A stretch of DNA of 64,000 nt from Mycobacterium sp. PO1 (GCF_017312405.1 NZ_BLTG01000078.1:24956-88955); one strand, 5' to 3'. Counted from the first letter of the stretch, positions 28,276 through 36,904 are shown. Translations and numbers: made by a program. Notes: generated by a model not told the origin, from the sequence alone.

Positions 28276-28839
28276 GATCCGGCCCTGGAGTCGACTCGGC
28301 GCCGTCTGACGGCCCGACAGGCCGACACCGTGGAGCGGTTGGGCCGGGCCTCGGTCGAGCTGCTCGCCCGGGATGGATTCGCCGCTCTGACCGTGCGCAG
28401 GGTCGCCGCGGAGGCGGGCGTCGGCGCCGCCACGGCCTACACGTACTTCTCCTCCAAGGAGCATCTCGTGGCGGAGGTGTTCTGGCGCCGGCTGGCCGGT
28501 TCGCCCCACGTCGATCACGAGTCGGATGATCCCGTCGCCCGGGTGGTCGACGTGCTCGGGCACATCTCGCTCCTGGTCGCCGACGAGCCGGAGTTCGCCG
28601 GCGCCGTGACGACCGCGCTGTTGGGCAAGGATCCCGATGTCGAGGTGCTGCGGCTGCGCATCGGCCGCGACATCCGGGACCGGTTGGCCGGCGCGCTGGG
28701 ACCTCAGACCGACCCGGACGTGATCGACACGTTGGAGATGCTGTACTCCGGGGTGCTGGTCCGCGCGGGCATGGGTTACGTCTCCTACGACGAGATCGCG
28801 CGCCGACTCGAGAGGTCGGCGCGTCTGATCCTCGGGTGA
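28270..28839 (+). CDS. TetR family regulator, likely controlling the MMP cluster
   Basis: 189 residues from GTG 28270. The N-terminal helix-turn-helix is clear (GFAALTVRRVAAEAGVGAAT, YTYFSSKEHLVAEVF); the remainder is an all-helical ligand domain with no family-specific signature I can name. It sits divergently from the probable MeT1 gene, and its own start lies in the palindrome that recurs at the manT promoter. Autoregulation and control of both MMP transcripts is the simplest reading. The inducer is unknown. Confidence 0.85.
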   Translation: MSDPALESTRRRLTARQADTVERLGRASVELLARDGFAALTVRRVAAEAGVGAATAYTYFSSKEHLVAEVFWRRLAGSPHVDHESDDPVARVVDVLGHISLLVADEPEFAGAVTTALLGKDPDVEVLRLRIGRDIRDRLAGALGPQTDPDVIDTLEMLYSGVLVRAGMGYVSYDEIARRLERSARLILG

Positions 28840-28841
28840 GG

Positions 28842-29426
28842 TCAGTGCGGACCCAGTAGCGCCGTCGCCGCGGCCACCGCGGGTCCGGCGATCTCGTGGA
28901 CGTCACCACCGTCCTCGACGACGAGCGCGGTCAGTTCCCGTATGCCGCCCAACAGGATCAGCGCGGAGGAAGCGGAGACCGGGCCGATACCGGCACGGCG
29001 AAATCCCGGGTTCCCGGTCAGCGTCACCAGCATGTCGGTCAGTTTCACCATGGCCTGGCGGTGCAACGGCTGCGCTTGCGCGCCCAGGGCCGGCGCCTCC
29101 CGGATCCAGCTCAGCGTGATGGCGGGCCGGGCGCCGATGTGCTCGACGTAGGCGTCGACGGACTGACGGATCTGAACCGGCCAGTCCGCCTGCGCGTCGA
29201 CCGCGGCCAGGATGGCGGCGATGAGGTCGTCGTTGTTGCGGCGTAGCAATTCGATCAGGCAGCGGTCCTTGCTGTCGAAGTGCTCGTAGAAGGTTCGCTT
29301 GGACGTGCGCGCGCGCCGGACGATGTCGGCGACGGTCGTGTCGCGGTAGCCGCGCTCGCGGACCGAGGCCGCCAAGCCGTCGAGCAGCCGAGCGGTCACC
29401 GCCGAGTCGGCGGGAACGGCGGTCAT
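28842..29426 (-). CDS. TetR family regulator divergent from cyp138 (Rv0135c-like)
   Basis: 194 residues from ATG 29426, preceded by a GGGGG stretch. HTH region: RGYRDTTVADIVRRARTSKR with TFYEHFDSKDRCLIELL. The C-terminal domain is a typical helical dimer and ligand domain. In M. tuberculosis the same arrangement is Rv0135c next to cyp138. The intergenic region holds repeated GGTACC-type palindromes, probable binding sites. The effector may be a substrate of the P450, by inference. Confidence 0.85.
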   Translation of the reverse strand: MTAVPADSAVTARLLDGLAASVRERGYRDTTVADIVRRARTSKRTFYEHFDSKDRCLIELLRRNNDDLIAAILAAVDAQADWPVQIRQSVDAYVEHIGARPAITLSWIREAPALGAQAQPLHRQAMVKLTDMLVTLTGNPGFRRAGIGPVSASSALILLGGIRELTALVVEDGGDVHEIAGPAVAAATALLGPH

Positions 29427-29453
29427 GATCGCGACACCCCCTTGCGACCCCGT

Positions 29454-29476
29454 GGTACCAAGCGGTACCGTACCGG
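29454..29476. promoter_or_regulatory. Repeated GGTACC/GTACCG palindromes between tetR and cyp138
   Basis: GGTACC at 29454-29459 and 29464-29469, with the overlapping CGGTACCGTACCGG at 29463-29476. The 10-base periodicity places the copies on one face of the helix, as expected for a TetR dimer-of-dimers operator controlling both divergent genes. Confidence 0.55.
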
Positions 29477-29521
29477 ACACGAGCGCGGTACACCCAAGTA
29501 CCAGAGCGGAGCCGATTGCGG

Positions 29522-30862
29522 ATGACCGAAGCGACGATCACCACTGCCGAACGGAGCGCCCCAGCGCCCCGTGAGGTGCGGTTGCCACCCACCCCGCCCG
29601 TGCCCCGGCTGATCCAGGGACTGGGCTTCACGACGTCACGGAAGTGGACGGTCGCACAGATCGTCCGCCGATGCGGAGACGTGTTCACGTTGCAGCTGCC
29701 GGTGTTCGGCCGCACCGTGATCGTCGCCGACCCGGCACTGGCCAAGGAACTGTTCATGGCCAACACCGAGGACGTCGGCAACATCCAGCCGAACCTGTCG
29801 CGGGTACTCGGGTCGGGTTCGGTGTTCGCCCTCGACGGTGCCGACCATCGGCGGCGACGCCGGCTGCTGACCCCACCGTTCCACGGCAAGAGCATTCGCA
29901 ACTACGAGGCCATCTTCGAAGAAGAGACGCTGCGCGAAGCCCAGAACTGGCCCGAGGGAACGCCGTTCGAGACCCTCGAACCGATGATGCGCATCACCCT
30001 GAACGCCATCCTGCGGGCGGTATTCGGCGCCGACGGAGCGCATTTGGACGAGCTGCGCCGCATCATCCCGCCGTGGGTCACCCTCGGTTCCCGACTGGCG
30101 GTGCTGCCCACCCCGGCACGCACCTACGGCCGGTTCAGCCCGTGGGGACGGCTGGCGCGCTACCGTCGGCGCTACGACGAGGTGATCGGCCGACTGATCG
30201 ACGCCGTGCAGGCCGACCCGGACTTCGACGACCGCGACGACGTGCTGGCGTTGCTGCTGAAGAGCACCTACGAGGACGGGTCCTCGATGTCGCGCCAGGA
30301 CATCGGCGACGAACTGCTCACGCTGCTCGCGGCCGGCCACGAGACGACCGCAGCCACGCTGGGTTGGGCCTTCGAGCGCATCAGCCGCCACCCCGACGTG
30401 CTGGCCAGGTTGGCTGCCGAGGCCGACACCGAGGACAACGAATACCGGCAGGCGGTCATCCTCGAGGTGCAGCGGGTGCGTACCGTCATCGACTTCGCCG
30501 GACGCCACGTGTACGCGCCCTCATTCGATCTCGGCGAGTACACCATCCCGCGGGGCTACTCCATCGTCGTCGCGCTGTCCCAGATGCACCACCGTGCCCA
30601 GGATTTCCCCGACCCGGACCGATTCGACCCGCACCGATTCATCGGTCAGCGCCCGCCCACGTTCGCGCACATCCCGTTCGGCGGCGGCACCCGGCGCTGC
30701 GTGGGTGCCGCCTTCGCCAACGTGGAGATGGACATCGTGCTGCGAACAGTGTTGCGGCACTTCGTGATCGAACCCACCGACGCCCCCGCCGAGAAGACCC
30801 ACTCGAGGGGCGTGGCCTATACGCCCAAGAGCGGCGGCCGGGTGGTCGTGCACCGCCGGTGA
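29522..30862 (+). CDS. Cytochrome P450 (CYP138-like)
   Basis: 446 residues from ATG 29522; TTG 29516 is in frame but unlikely. I-helix AGHETTAATLGWAF, K-helix EVQR (ExxR), and heme loop FGGGTRRCVGAAFAN with the proximal ligand C393. Sequence style and gene order (TetR, P450, msrA, SnoaL, epimerase, DUF427) correspond to M. tuberculosis Rv0135c-Rv0140, so this is probably the cyp138 ortholog. It needs ferredoxin partners not present here. Substrate unknown. Confidence 0.88.
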   Translation: MTEATITTAERSAPAPREVRLPPTPPVPRLIQGLGFTTSRKWTVAQIVRRCGDVFTLQLPVFGRTVIVADPALAKELFMANTEDVGNIQPNLSRVLGSGSVFALDGADHRRRRRLLTPPFHGKSIRNYEAIFEEETLREAQNWPEGTPFETLEPMMRITLNAILRAVFGADGAHLDELRRIIPPWVTLGSRLAVLPTPARTYGRFSPWGRLARYRRRYDEVIGRLIDAVQADPDFDDRDDVLALLLKSTYEDGSSMSRQDIGDELLTLLAAGHETTAATLGWAFERISRHPDVLARLAAEADTEDNEYRQAVILEVQRVRTVIDFAGRHVYAPSFDLGEYTIPRGYSIVVALSQMHHRAQDFPDPDRFDPHRFIGQRPPTFAHIPFGGGTRRCVGAAFANVEMDIVLRTVLRHFVIEPTDAPAEKTHSRGVAYTPKSGGRVVVHRR

Positions 30863-30927
30863 ATCAGACCGCCGCCGCCTCCGCGGTGCGGTGAATCAGA
30901 CCGCCACCGCGGTGCGGTGAATCAGAC
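30858..30927. repeat. Three copies of GGTGAATCAGAC between cyp138 and msrA
   Basis: Copies at 30858, 30890 and 30916, separated by GC-rich spacers that are also similar. The P450 stop codon lies in the first copy and the msrA stop codon in the third, so the short convergent gap seems to have grown by tandem duplication. Confidence 0.75.
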
Positions 30928-31431
30928 TTCGGTGCGCTTGGGCAGCTTCCAGCCCGGCCGCGGGAAGTGGCAGGTGTAACCACCCGGGTAGTGCACCAGG
31001 TAGTCCTGATGCTCCGGTTCGGCTTCCCAGAAGTCGGGTGCGGGGCTGACCTCGGTGACGACCTTGCCCGGCCACAGCCCGGAGGCCTCGACGTCGGCGA
31101 TGGTGTCCAGCGCCACCTGGCGCTGCTCGTCGTCGACGTAGAAGATCTCCGAGCGGTAGCTGGTGCCGACGTCGTTGCCCTGGCGGTTCTTCGTCGTCGG
31201 ATCGTGGATCTGGAAGAAGAACTCCAGCAGCGCGCGGTAGTCGGTCTGTGCGGGGTCGTAGACGATCTCGACCGCCTCGGCGTGCCCCGGATGGTTGCGG
31301 TACGTCGGATGGTCGTTCTGCCCGCCCGTGTAACCCACGCGGGTGGACACCACGCCCGGCTGCTTGCGGATCAGATCCTGCATGCCCCAGAAACAGCCGC
31401 CGGCCAGAACGGCTCGCTTGTAGTCGCTCAC
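30922..31431 (-). CDS. msrA: Peptide methionine-S-sulfoxide reductase MsrA
   Basis: 169 residues from GTG 31431. Catalytic C13 is in AGGCFWGMQ; the substrate-binding pieces (VGYTGG, HAEAVEIVYDP, GNDVGTSYRS) are intact. It reduces the S-epimer of methionine sulfoxide in proteins, recycled by thioredoxin. Its start overlaps the msrB stop (GTGA), so the two stereospecific repair enzymes are co-translated. Ortholog by position of Rv0137c. Confidence 0.95.
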   Translation of the reverse strand: MSDYKRAVLAGGCFWGMQDLIRKQPGVVSTRVGYTGGQNDHPTYRNHPGHAEAVEIVYDPAQTDYRALLEFFFQIHDPTTKNRQGNDVGTSYRSEIFYVDDEQRQVALDTIADVEASGLWPGKVVTEVSPAPDFWEAEPEHQDYLVHYPGGYTCHFPRPGWKLPKRTEV

Positions 31432-31919
31432 GCTTGCTCCTTCTCGACTGTGTCGTCGATATCGACGAACAACCCACGGTACTGCCCGTAGCCCTGCGCT
31501 TCGAGGTCGTCGAGGTGGACGAACCGCAGCGCCGCGGAGTTGATGCAGTAGCGCAGCCCTCCCGCTTCACGCGGTCCGTCGGTGAACACGTGCCCGAGGT
31601 GGCTGTCGCCGTGGGCCGAACGCACCTCGGTGCGGACCATCAGGTGGGAGAAGTCGCGCTTGGAGACGATGTTGTCGGCGCCGTCCTCGGCCGCGCGCAG
31701 AGGCCGGGTGAAGCTCGGCCAGCCCGATCCGCTGTCGAACTTGTCGACCGAGGCGAACAGCGGTTCCCCGGACACCACGTCGACGTAGATGCCGGGTTCG
31801 TGGTTGTCCCAGTATTCGCCGGTGAACGGCCGCTCGGTGCCGTTGCGCTGGGTGACGCGGTACTGCTCCGGCGACAGCGCGTCCACCGCCTGGGGATTCT
31901 TGTGGTATCGCTGAGTCAT
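31428..31919 (-). CDS. msrB: Peptide methionine-R-sulfoxide reductase MsrB
   Basis: 163 residues. SelR domain with FDSGSGWPSF, SAHGDSHLGHVF and catalytic C125 in LRYCINSAALRF. The two CXXC zinc motifs of some MsrB proteins are absent, so this is the zinc-free type. It repairs the R-epimer of methionine sulfoxide. In M. tuberculosis msrB (Rv2674) is elsewhere; here it precedes msrA in one operon. Divergent from the SnoaL-like gene. Confidence 0.94.
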   Translation of the reverse strand: MTQRYHKNPQAVDALSPEQYRVTQRNGTERPFTGEYWDNHEPGIYVDVVSGEPLFASVDKFDSGSGWPSFTRPLRAAEDGADNIVSKRDFSHLMVRTEVRSAHGDSHLGHVFTDGPREAGGLRYCINSAALRFVHLDDLEAQGYGQYRGLFVDIDDTVEKEQA

Positions 31920-31985
31920 GGTGCCGGTATAACCGCCTGGCGTGCGCGTTTAATCCGCATCGGCAGACCCCTCGACAGCAACCGG

Positions 31986-31999
31986 TAGAACATGTTCTA
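31986..31999. promoter_or_regulatory. KstR-type operator motif
   Basis: TAGAACATGTTCTA is a perfect 14-base palindrome that fits the published KstR consensus TNNAACNNGTTNNA. It ends nine bases before the GTG of the SnoaL-like gene, so it would block that promoter. KstR represses cholesterol-catabolism genes in mycobacteria and rhodococci. Confidence 0.6.
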
Positions 32000-32008
32000 G
32001 TTTCGGGT

Positions 32009-32515
32009 GTGACGGGCAACACCTTCAGCCGAGATGAACTCGTCGAGGCGTTCGCGGGCTTCGAGAAGACGGTCGACCGGGCGGCGCAGACCCGTGACTG
32101 GGATCCCTGGGTCGACCAGTACACCGACGACGTGCTCTACATCGAACATGCGGCGGGCACCATGCGCGGCCGTGAGCAGGTCCGGCCCTGGATCTGGAAG
32201 ACGATGGAGACGTTCCCGGGCAGCTACATGACGTCGTTCCCGTCCCTGTGGGCGGTGTTCGACGACGCGACCGGCCGGGTCATCTGCGAGCTGGACAACC
32301 CGATGCGCGACCCGGGGGACGGCACGATCATCAGCGCCACCAACATCTCGATCGTCACCTACGCCGGAGATGGCCGCTGGTGCCGTCAGGAGGACATCTA
32401 CAACCCGCTGAGATTCGTCAAGGCGACGCTGAAATGGTGCAAGAAGGCGCAGGAGCTGGGCACGCTGCCGGACGAGGCGGCGGCGTGGATGGCCCAGATG
32501 GGTGCCGCGCGGTGA
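32009..32515 (+). CDS. SnoaL/NTF2-like protein (Rv0138-like)
   Basis: 168 residues from GTG 32009. The N-terminal helix followed by DYT-like WVDQYTDDVLYIEHAAG and a curved sheet (GRVICELDNPM) are the hallmarks of an NTF2-like alpha+beta barrel, which binds or isomerises small hydrophobic molecules. The GTG of the epimerase overlaps its stop. Such proteins often act as steroid isomerases or dehydratases, and the KstR-like box upstream would suit this, but neither is proven here. Confidence 0.8.
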   Translation: MTGNTFSRDELVEAFAGFEKTVDRAAQTRDWDPWVDQYTDDVLYIEHAAGTMRGREQVRPWIWKTMETFPGSYMTSFPSLWAVFDDATGRVICELDNPMRDPGDGTIISATNISIVTYAGDGRWCRQEDIYNPLRFVKATLKWCKKAQELGTLPDEAAAWMAQMGAAR

Positions 32516-33522
32516 CCGCGCCCGTGCTCGTCATCGGCGCGAACGGTTACCTGGGCAGCCATGTCACGCGTCAGCTCGTCGCCGCGGGACACGATGTGCG
32601 GGTGATGGTGCGCGACGGGGCCAACACGATCGGCATCGACGACCTGACCGTGACCCGCTATGTCGGCGACATCTGGGACAGTGCCGTGCTGCGCTCGGCG
32701 ATGACCGGCGCGCGTGACGTCTACTACTGCGTCGTCGACACCCGCGGCTGGCTCAACGACCCGACGCCGCTGTTCCGCACGAACGTCGAGGGCACCCGCA
32801 ACGTCCTCGAGGTCGCGGTGCAGCCCGACGTTGCCGCCGGGTTGCGGAAATTCGTCTACACCAGCAGCTATGTCACCGTGGACCGGCGCCGCGGTCGGAC
32901 CGCCACCGAGGCGGACGTGATCCCCGATCCGACCGTGTTGACGCCCTACGTGCAGTCCCGGGTGCAGGCCGAGAACCTGGTGATGAACTACGCGCGGGAG
33001 CGTGGACTGCCCGCGGTCGCGATGTGCGTGTCGACCACGTACGGCGCCGGTGACTGGGGGCGCACGCCGCACGGGGCGATCATCGCGGGCGCCGCGTTCG
33101 GCAAGCTCCCGTTCGTGATGGGAGGCATCGAACTCGAGGCGGTGGGGATCGACGATGCGGCACAGGCCCTGATCGCCGCTGCCGACAAGGGCCGGGTGGG
33201 CGAGCGCTATCTGGTGTCGGAGAAGATGATCTCCAACGCCGAGGTGGTACGAATCGCCGCCGAGGCCGCCGGCGTTCCCGCCCCGTCACGAACCCTGCCG
33301 CTTCCCGCGGCCTACGCCATGGCCGCGCTGGGCAGCCTCAAAGCCCGGCTGACGGGCACCGACGAGCGACTCTCGCTGGGGTCGCTGCGGTTGATGCGCG
33401 CCGAGGCGCCGTTGGACTGCACCAAGGCCCGCCGCGAACTGGACTGGCTGCCGCGGCCGGTCGAGGAATCCATCCGGGAGGCCGCCACGTTCTGGGTGGG
33501 TCTGCGGGCCGCCAAGCGTTAG
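32512..33522 (+). CDS. NAD-dependent epimerase/dehydratase, 3-beta-HSD-like (Rv0139-like)
   Basis: 336 residues from GTG 32512. Rossmann motif VIGANGYLGSHV at the N-terminus; the active-site region has SSYVTV and Y146, but the usual YxxxK lysine is arginine (Y146-V-Q-S-R150). The extended SDR fold continues with NVEGTRNVLEVA. Coupled to the SnoaL-like gene. A steroid or sugar nucleotide substrate is possible; the arginine may be a normal variant of this subfamily. Confidence 0.82.
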   Translation: MTAPVLVIGANGYLGSHVTRQLVAAGHDVRVMVRDGANTIGIDDLTVTRYVGDIWDSAVLRSAMTGARDVYYCVVDTRGWLNDPTPLFRTNVEGTRNVLEVAVQPDVAAGLRKFVYTSSYVTVDRRRGRTATEADVIPDPTVLTPYVQSRVQAENLVMNYARERGLPAVAMCVSTTYGAGDWGRTPHGAIIAGAAFGKLPFVMGGIELEAVGIDDAAQALIAAADKGRVGERYLVSEKMISNAEVVRIAAEAAGVPAPSRTLPLPAAYAMAALGSLKARLTGTDERLSLGSLRLMRAEAPLDCTKARRELDWLPRPVEESIREAATFWVGLRAAKR

Positions 33523-33555
33523 CAGGCGACACGGCGCAGCTGTCAGAATCTCCCG

Positions 33556-35160
33556 GTGCCCAGCCACGCGCCCACCCCTGCACCCACGAACGGTCACGTG
33601 TCGCATTGGTTCGACGGACCCCCGGTGCCCCGCCCGCCGCTGCCCGGCAGCCGGGACGCCGACGTCTGCATCGTCGGCGCGGGCTATACCGGCCTGTGGA
33701 CCGCCTACTACCTCAAGCAGGCCGACCCGTCGCTGCGCATCGTGGTGCTCGAGGCCCGGTTCGCCGGGTTCGGCGCGTCCGGACGTAATGGGGGCTGGCT
33801 GTCCGGACTCGTTCCCGGTGACCGCGAGCGGATGGCGCGCCAATACGGCCGCGAGGCCGTCGTGGCCTGGCAGCGTGCGCTCAACGACGCTGTCGACGAA
33901 GTGATCGACGTCGCCGCCCGGGAGAACATCGACGCCGGCATTGTCAAGGGTGGCACCCTCGAGATCGCGCGCAACCCGGCGCAGGCGACCCGGCTGGCCG
34001 CGGCCGCCGACGCCGAGAGCCGGTGGGGCGTCGACGGCGTCGCGACTCTCACCGCGGGCGAATCGGCGCAGCGCATCCGGCTTTCCGGAGTGCTCACCGC
34101 CTACCACAACCCGCACTGCGCCCGGATCCAACCCGCATCGCTGGCACGCGGTCTGGCCGACACCGTGCAACGCCTCGGGGTCGACCTGTACGAGCGCTCC
34201 CCGGCGACCGAGATCGGCCCGGGTGGCGTCGCCACGCCGTGGGGCACCGTGCGCGCGCCGATCGTGTTGCGCGCCACCGAGGGCTTCACCGCGAGGCTGC
34301 CCGGGCTGAGACGCCGCTGGCTGCCGATGAACAGCTCGATGATCGCCACCGCACCCATCCCGCAACGGATCTGGGACGACATCGGGTGGCAGGGCCGGGA
34401 GACGCTCGGCGACACCGCGCACGGTTTCTTCTACGCCCAGCGGACCGTCGACGGCCGGATCGCCATCGGCGGACGCAGCGTGCCCTACCGGTTCGGTTCC
34501 CGGCTCGACCGGGACGGTCAGGTACCGCGACGCACCATCACGCGGCTGCGACAGACGCTGCACTCGATCCTGCCGCAGGTCGCCGACGTGCCGATCGCGC
34601 ACGGTTGGTGTGGTGTGCTGGCCGTGCCGCGGGATTGGGAGGCGACGGTCGACTTCCAGGCGTCCTCGGGTCTGGGTTGGGCCGGCGGGTACGTCGGCCA
34701 CGGCGTGACCGCCACCAATCTGGCCGCCCGCACGCTGACCGACCTGGTGCTCGGCCGGTCGTCGGCGCTGACCGAGCTGCCCTGGGTCGGGCACCGGTCG
34801 CGCGGCTGGGAACCCGAGCCCCTGCGCTGGATCGGCGTGCGCGGCATGTATCTGGCCTACCAGGCCGCCGACTGGCACGAGTTCCGCGGCAGCGCCGGCA
34901 CCTCGCCGATCGCGGCACCTCGCCGACCGGATCGCGGGCCGCCCGCACTGAGGGGATGGCAGCGCCGTCCGGAAGGCGTTGAATGGTGTCATGACCGACC
35001 GACCTGTGTTGGAACCCACCGAAGCCCACCCCATCACCGTCGAGCCGACCGGCAGACACGTCGTGGTGCGGGTGAACGGCGAGGTGGTCGCCGAAACCGA
35101 TGCCGCGCTGACACTGCGCGAGGCCAGCTACCCCGCTGTGCAGTACATCCCGCTGGATGA
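33556..35160 (+). CDS. FAD-dependent oxidoreductase (D-amino-acid/glycine oxidase-like), probable shifted C-terminus
   Basis: Starts GTG 33556. FAD-binding VCIVGAGYTGLWTAYYL and ARFAGFGASGRNGGWLSG identify the DAO/gamma-glutamylputrescine oxidase-like family, with GWAGGYVGHGVTATNLAARTL closing the FAD site. The native core ends near residue 455. After about 34905 the open frame turns Arg/Pro-rich and overlaps DUF427 by 170 bases, while another frame reads HLADRIAGRPH and stops at TGA 34949-34951, a normal family ending. An indel, real or technical, is likely between 34900 and 34916. The gene is an insertion relative to the Rv0139-Rv0140 order. Confidence 0.78.
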   Translation: MPSHAPTPAPTNGHVSHWFDGPPVPRPPLPGSRDADVCIVGAGYTGLWTAYYLKQADPSLRIVVLEARFAGFGASGRNGGWLSGLVPGDRERMARQYGREAVVAWQRALNDAVDEVIDVAARENIDAGIVKGGTLEIARNPAQATRLAAAADAESRWGVDGVATLTAGESAQRIRLSGVLTAYHNPHCARIQPASLARGLADTVQRLGVDLYERSPATEIGPGGVATPWGTVRAPIVLRATEGFTARLPGLRRRWLPMNSSMIATAPIPQRIWDDIGWQGRETLGDTAHGFFYAQRTVDGRIAIGGRSVPYRFGSRLDRDGQVPRRTITRLRQTLHSILPQVADVPIAHGWCGVLAVPRDWEATVDFQASSGLGWAGGYVGHGVTATNLAARTLTDLVLGRSSALTELPWVGHRSRGWEPEPLRWIGVRGMYLAYQAADWHEFRGSAGTSPIAAPRRPDRGPPALRGWQRRPEGVEWCHDRPTCVGTHRSPPHHRRADRQTRRGAGERRGGRRNRCRADTARGQLPRCAVHPAG

Positions 35161-35368
35161 TGTGGTGCAGGGCCGCCTGAAGTGCAGTGACACCGCGACG
35201 TACTGCCCGTTCAAGGGCGACGCCAGCTACTACCACCTCACCACCGCGGACGGGCAGACCGTCGAGGACGCGGGATGGACCTACGAGGCGCCCTACCCGG
35301 CGGTTGCCGCGATCGCCGGCCATCTCGCGTTCTATCCGGACAAGGCCGATGTCGGAGTCGGCTCCTAG
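34991..35368 (+). CDS. DUF427 family protein (Rv0140-like)
   Basis: 125 residues from ATG 34991. DUF427 beta-barrel core: VVVRVNGEVVAETDAALTL, AVQYIPLDDV, CPFKGDASYYHLT and AFYPDKADV. Function unknown; close in length to Rv0140 (126 residues) and in the same relative position. The upstream FAD gene formally runs over its first 170 bases, which is improbable given normal codon use here. Confidence 0.85.
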   Translation: MTDRPVLEPTEAHPITVEPTGRHVVVRVNGEVVAETDAALTLREASYPAVQYIPLDDVVQGRLKCSDTATYCPFKGDASYYHLTTADGQTVEDAGWTYEAPYPAVAAIAGHLAFYPDKADVGVGS

Positions 35369-35377
35369 GCTGACGAG

Positions 35378-36289
35378 GTGCGCAGTTCGGCCAGCGTGGT
35401 GTTCGCCGGCCCCGCCAGCCCCGGCCTGACCCTGAGTCCGCTGCGGCGCGGCGGCGGGGACCCGTGCTACTACGACGACGTCGACGGCTCGATCTGGCGC
35501 ACCAGCCTGATGCGCACCGGACCCGTGACCGCACGCATCCGGCGCGCAGCGGTCGACACCGTCGACTGCGAGGCGTGGGGGCCGGGGGCCGTCGAGTTCA
35601 CGGACACGCTGCCGGCACTGCTCGGAGCCGACGACGACGCGTCCGGCTTCGAGCCCACCGAGCCCACCATCGCCGCGGCGCTGCGCCGGGTGCCGCACCT
35701 GCGGCTCGGCCGCACCGGGCGGGTACTCGAGGCGCTGATCCCGGCGGTGATCGAGCAACGGGTGGCCGGTAAGGATGCCTTCGCGGCGTGGCGCCGGCTG
35801 GTGACGCGGTACGGCGCCCCCGCCCCGGGGCCGGCGCCGTCACGTCTGCGGGTGCCGCCGGCCGCGGACGTCTGGCGTCGCATCCCGTCGTGGGAGTTCC
35901 ACCGCGCCAACGTCGACCCCGGGCGGGCGCGGACGGTGGTGGGGTGCGCCCAGCGCGCCGATGCGCTGGAGCGGCTGGTCGACCGACCGGCAGCGGCTGC
36001 CCGCCGCGCGCTGATGTCCCTGCCCGGGGTGGGGGAGTGGACCGCGGCCGAAACCGCCCAGCGGGCATTCGGAGACCCCGACGCGTTGTCGGTGGGTGAC
36101 TACCACCTGGCCACCGTGGTGGGGCGCAGCCTGCTCGGGCGCCCGATCGACGACGCGCAGATGGTCGAGCTGCTGGAACCCATGCGCCCGCATCGGCACC
36201 GCGCCGTGCGTCTGCTCGGCGCCAGCGGTCTGGCCGTGTACGCCCGCTTCGGGCCACGGATGCCGATCCCGAATCTGGCCGAAATGTGA
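35378..36289 (+). CDS. HhH-GPD DNA glycosylase, AlkA-like (3-methyladenine glycosylase 2 family)
   Basis: 303 residues from GTG 35378, ten bases after DUF427. The helix-hairpin-helix SLPGVGEWTAAETAQRAFGD and the catalytic aspartate in SVGDYHLATVVG are in place. The N-terminal 90 residues resemble the beta domain of AlkA. It would excise alkylated purines in base-excision repair. No iron-sulfur cysteines. It differs from helix-turn-helix AdaA-AlkA fusions in lacking a methyltransferase domain. Confidence 0.85.
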   Translation: MRSSASVVFAGPASPGLTLSPLRRGGGDPCYYDDVDGSIWRTSLMRTGPVTARIRRAAVDTVDCEAWGPGAVEFTDTLPALLGADDDASGFEPTEPTIAAALRRVPHLRLGRTGRVLEALIPAVIEQRVAGKDAFAAWRRLVTRYGAPAPGPAPSRLRVPPAADVWRRIPSWEFHRANVDPGRARTVVGCAQRADALERLVDRPAAAARRALMSLPGVGEWTAAETAQRAFGDPDALSVGDYHLATVVGRSLLGRPIDDAQMVELLEPMRPHRHRAVRLLGASGLAVYARFGPRMPIPNLAEM

Positions 36290-36358
36290 CATGGGACCGG
36301 AGGCGATTACCGGCCCGGGCGCTCGGGTACACGTCGGCCGACGAACGAAGGAGCTGAA

Positions 36359-36904
36359 ATGACTACATTCACCGTTCCCGGAATGACTGACAAGCAGGGC
36401 GCTGAAGTCGCCGAGCTGCTCCAGAAGGCTCTCAGCAGGTACAACGACCTGCACCTGACCCTCAAGCACGTGCACTGGAACGTCGTGGGCCCGAATTTCA
36501 TCGGCGTGCACGAGATGATCGACCCCCAGGTCGAGCTGGTCCGTGGATACGCCGACGAGGCCGCCGAGCGGATCGCCGCTCTCGGCACGTCGCCCAAGGG
36601 CACTCCCGGAGCGATCATCAACGACCGCACCTGGGACGATTACTCGGTCAACCGGGACACCGTGCAGGCCCATCTGGCCGCTCTCGACCTGGTGTACACC
36701 GGCGTCATCGAGGACACCCGCAAGTCGATCGAGCAGCTCGAGGAGCTCGATCTGGTGTCCCAGGACATGCTCATCGCCCACGCCGGCGAGCTGGAGAAGT
36801 TCCAGTGGTTCGTCCGTGCCCACCTGGAGAACTCCGGTGGTGAGCTGGTGAACGAGGGCACCTCGACCGAGAAGTCCGCCGCCAGCAAGGCGAAGAAGTC
36901 CTGA
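36359..36904 (+). CDS. dps: DNA-binding protein from starved cells Dps
   Basis: 181 residues after an AAGGAG site. Ferroxidase residues H39, H51, D66 and E70 match exactly the published M. smegmatis Dps1 numbering. The protein forms a dodecamer that stores iron and shields DNA; the Lys/Ser-rich C-terminal tail (about residues 165-181) is the DNA-binding part in M. smegmatis. The short leader carries no evident IdeR box. Convergent with the thioesterase gene. Confidence 0.95.
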   Translation: MTTFTVPGMTDKQGAEVAELLQKALSRYNDLHLTLKHVHWNVVGPNFIGVHEMIDPQVELVRGYADEAAERIAALGTSPKGTPGAIINDRTWDDYSVNRDTVQAHLAALDLVYTGVIEDTRKSIEQLEELDLVSQDMLIAHAGELEKFQWFVRAHLENSGGELVNEGTSTEKSAASKAKKS

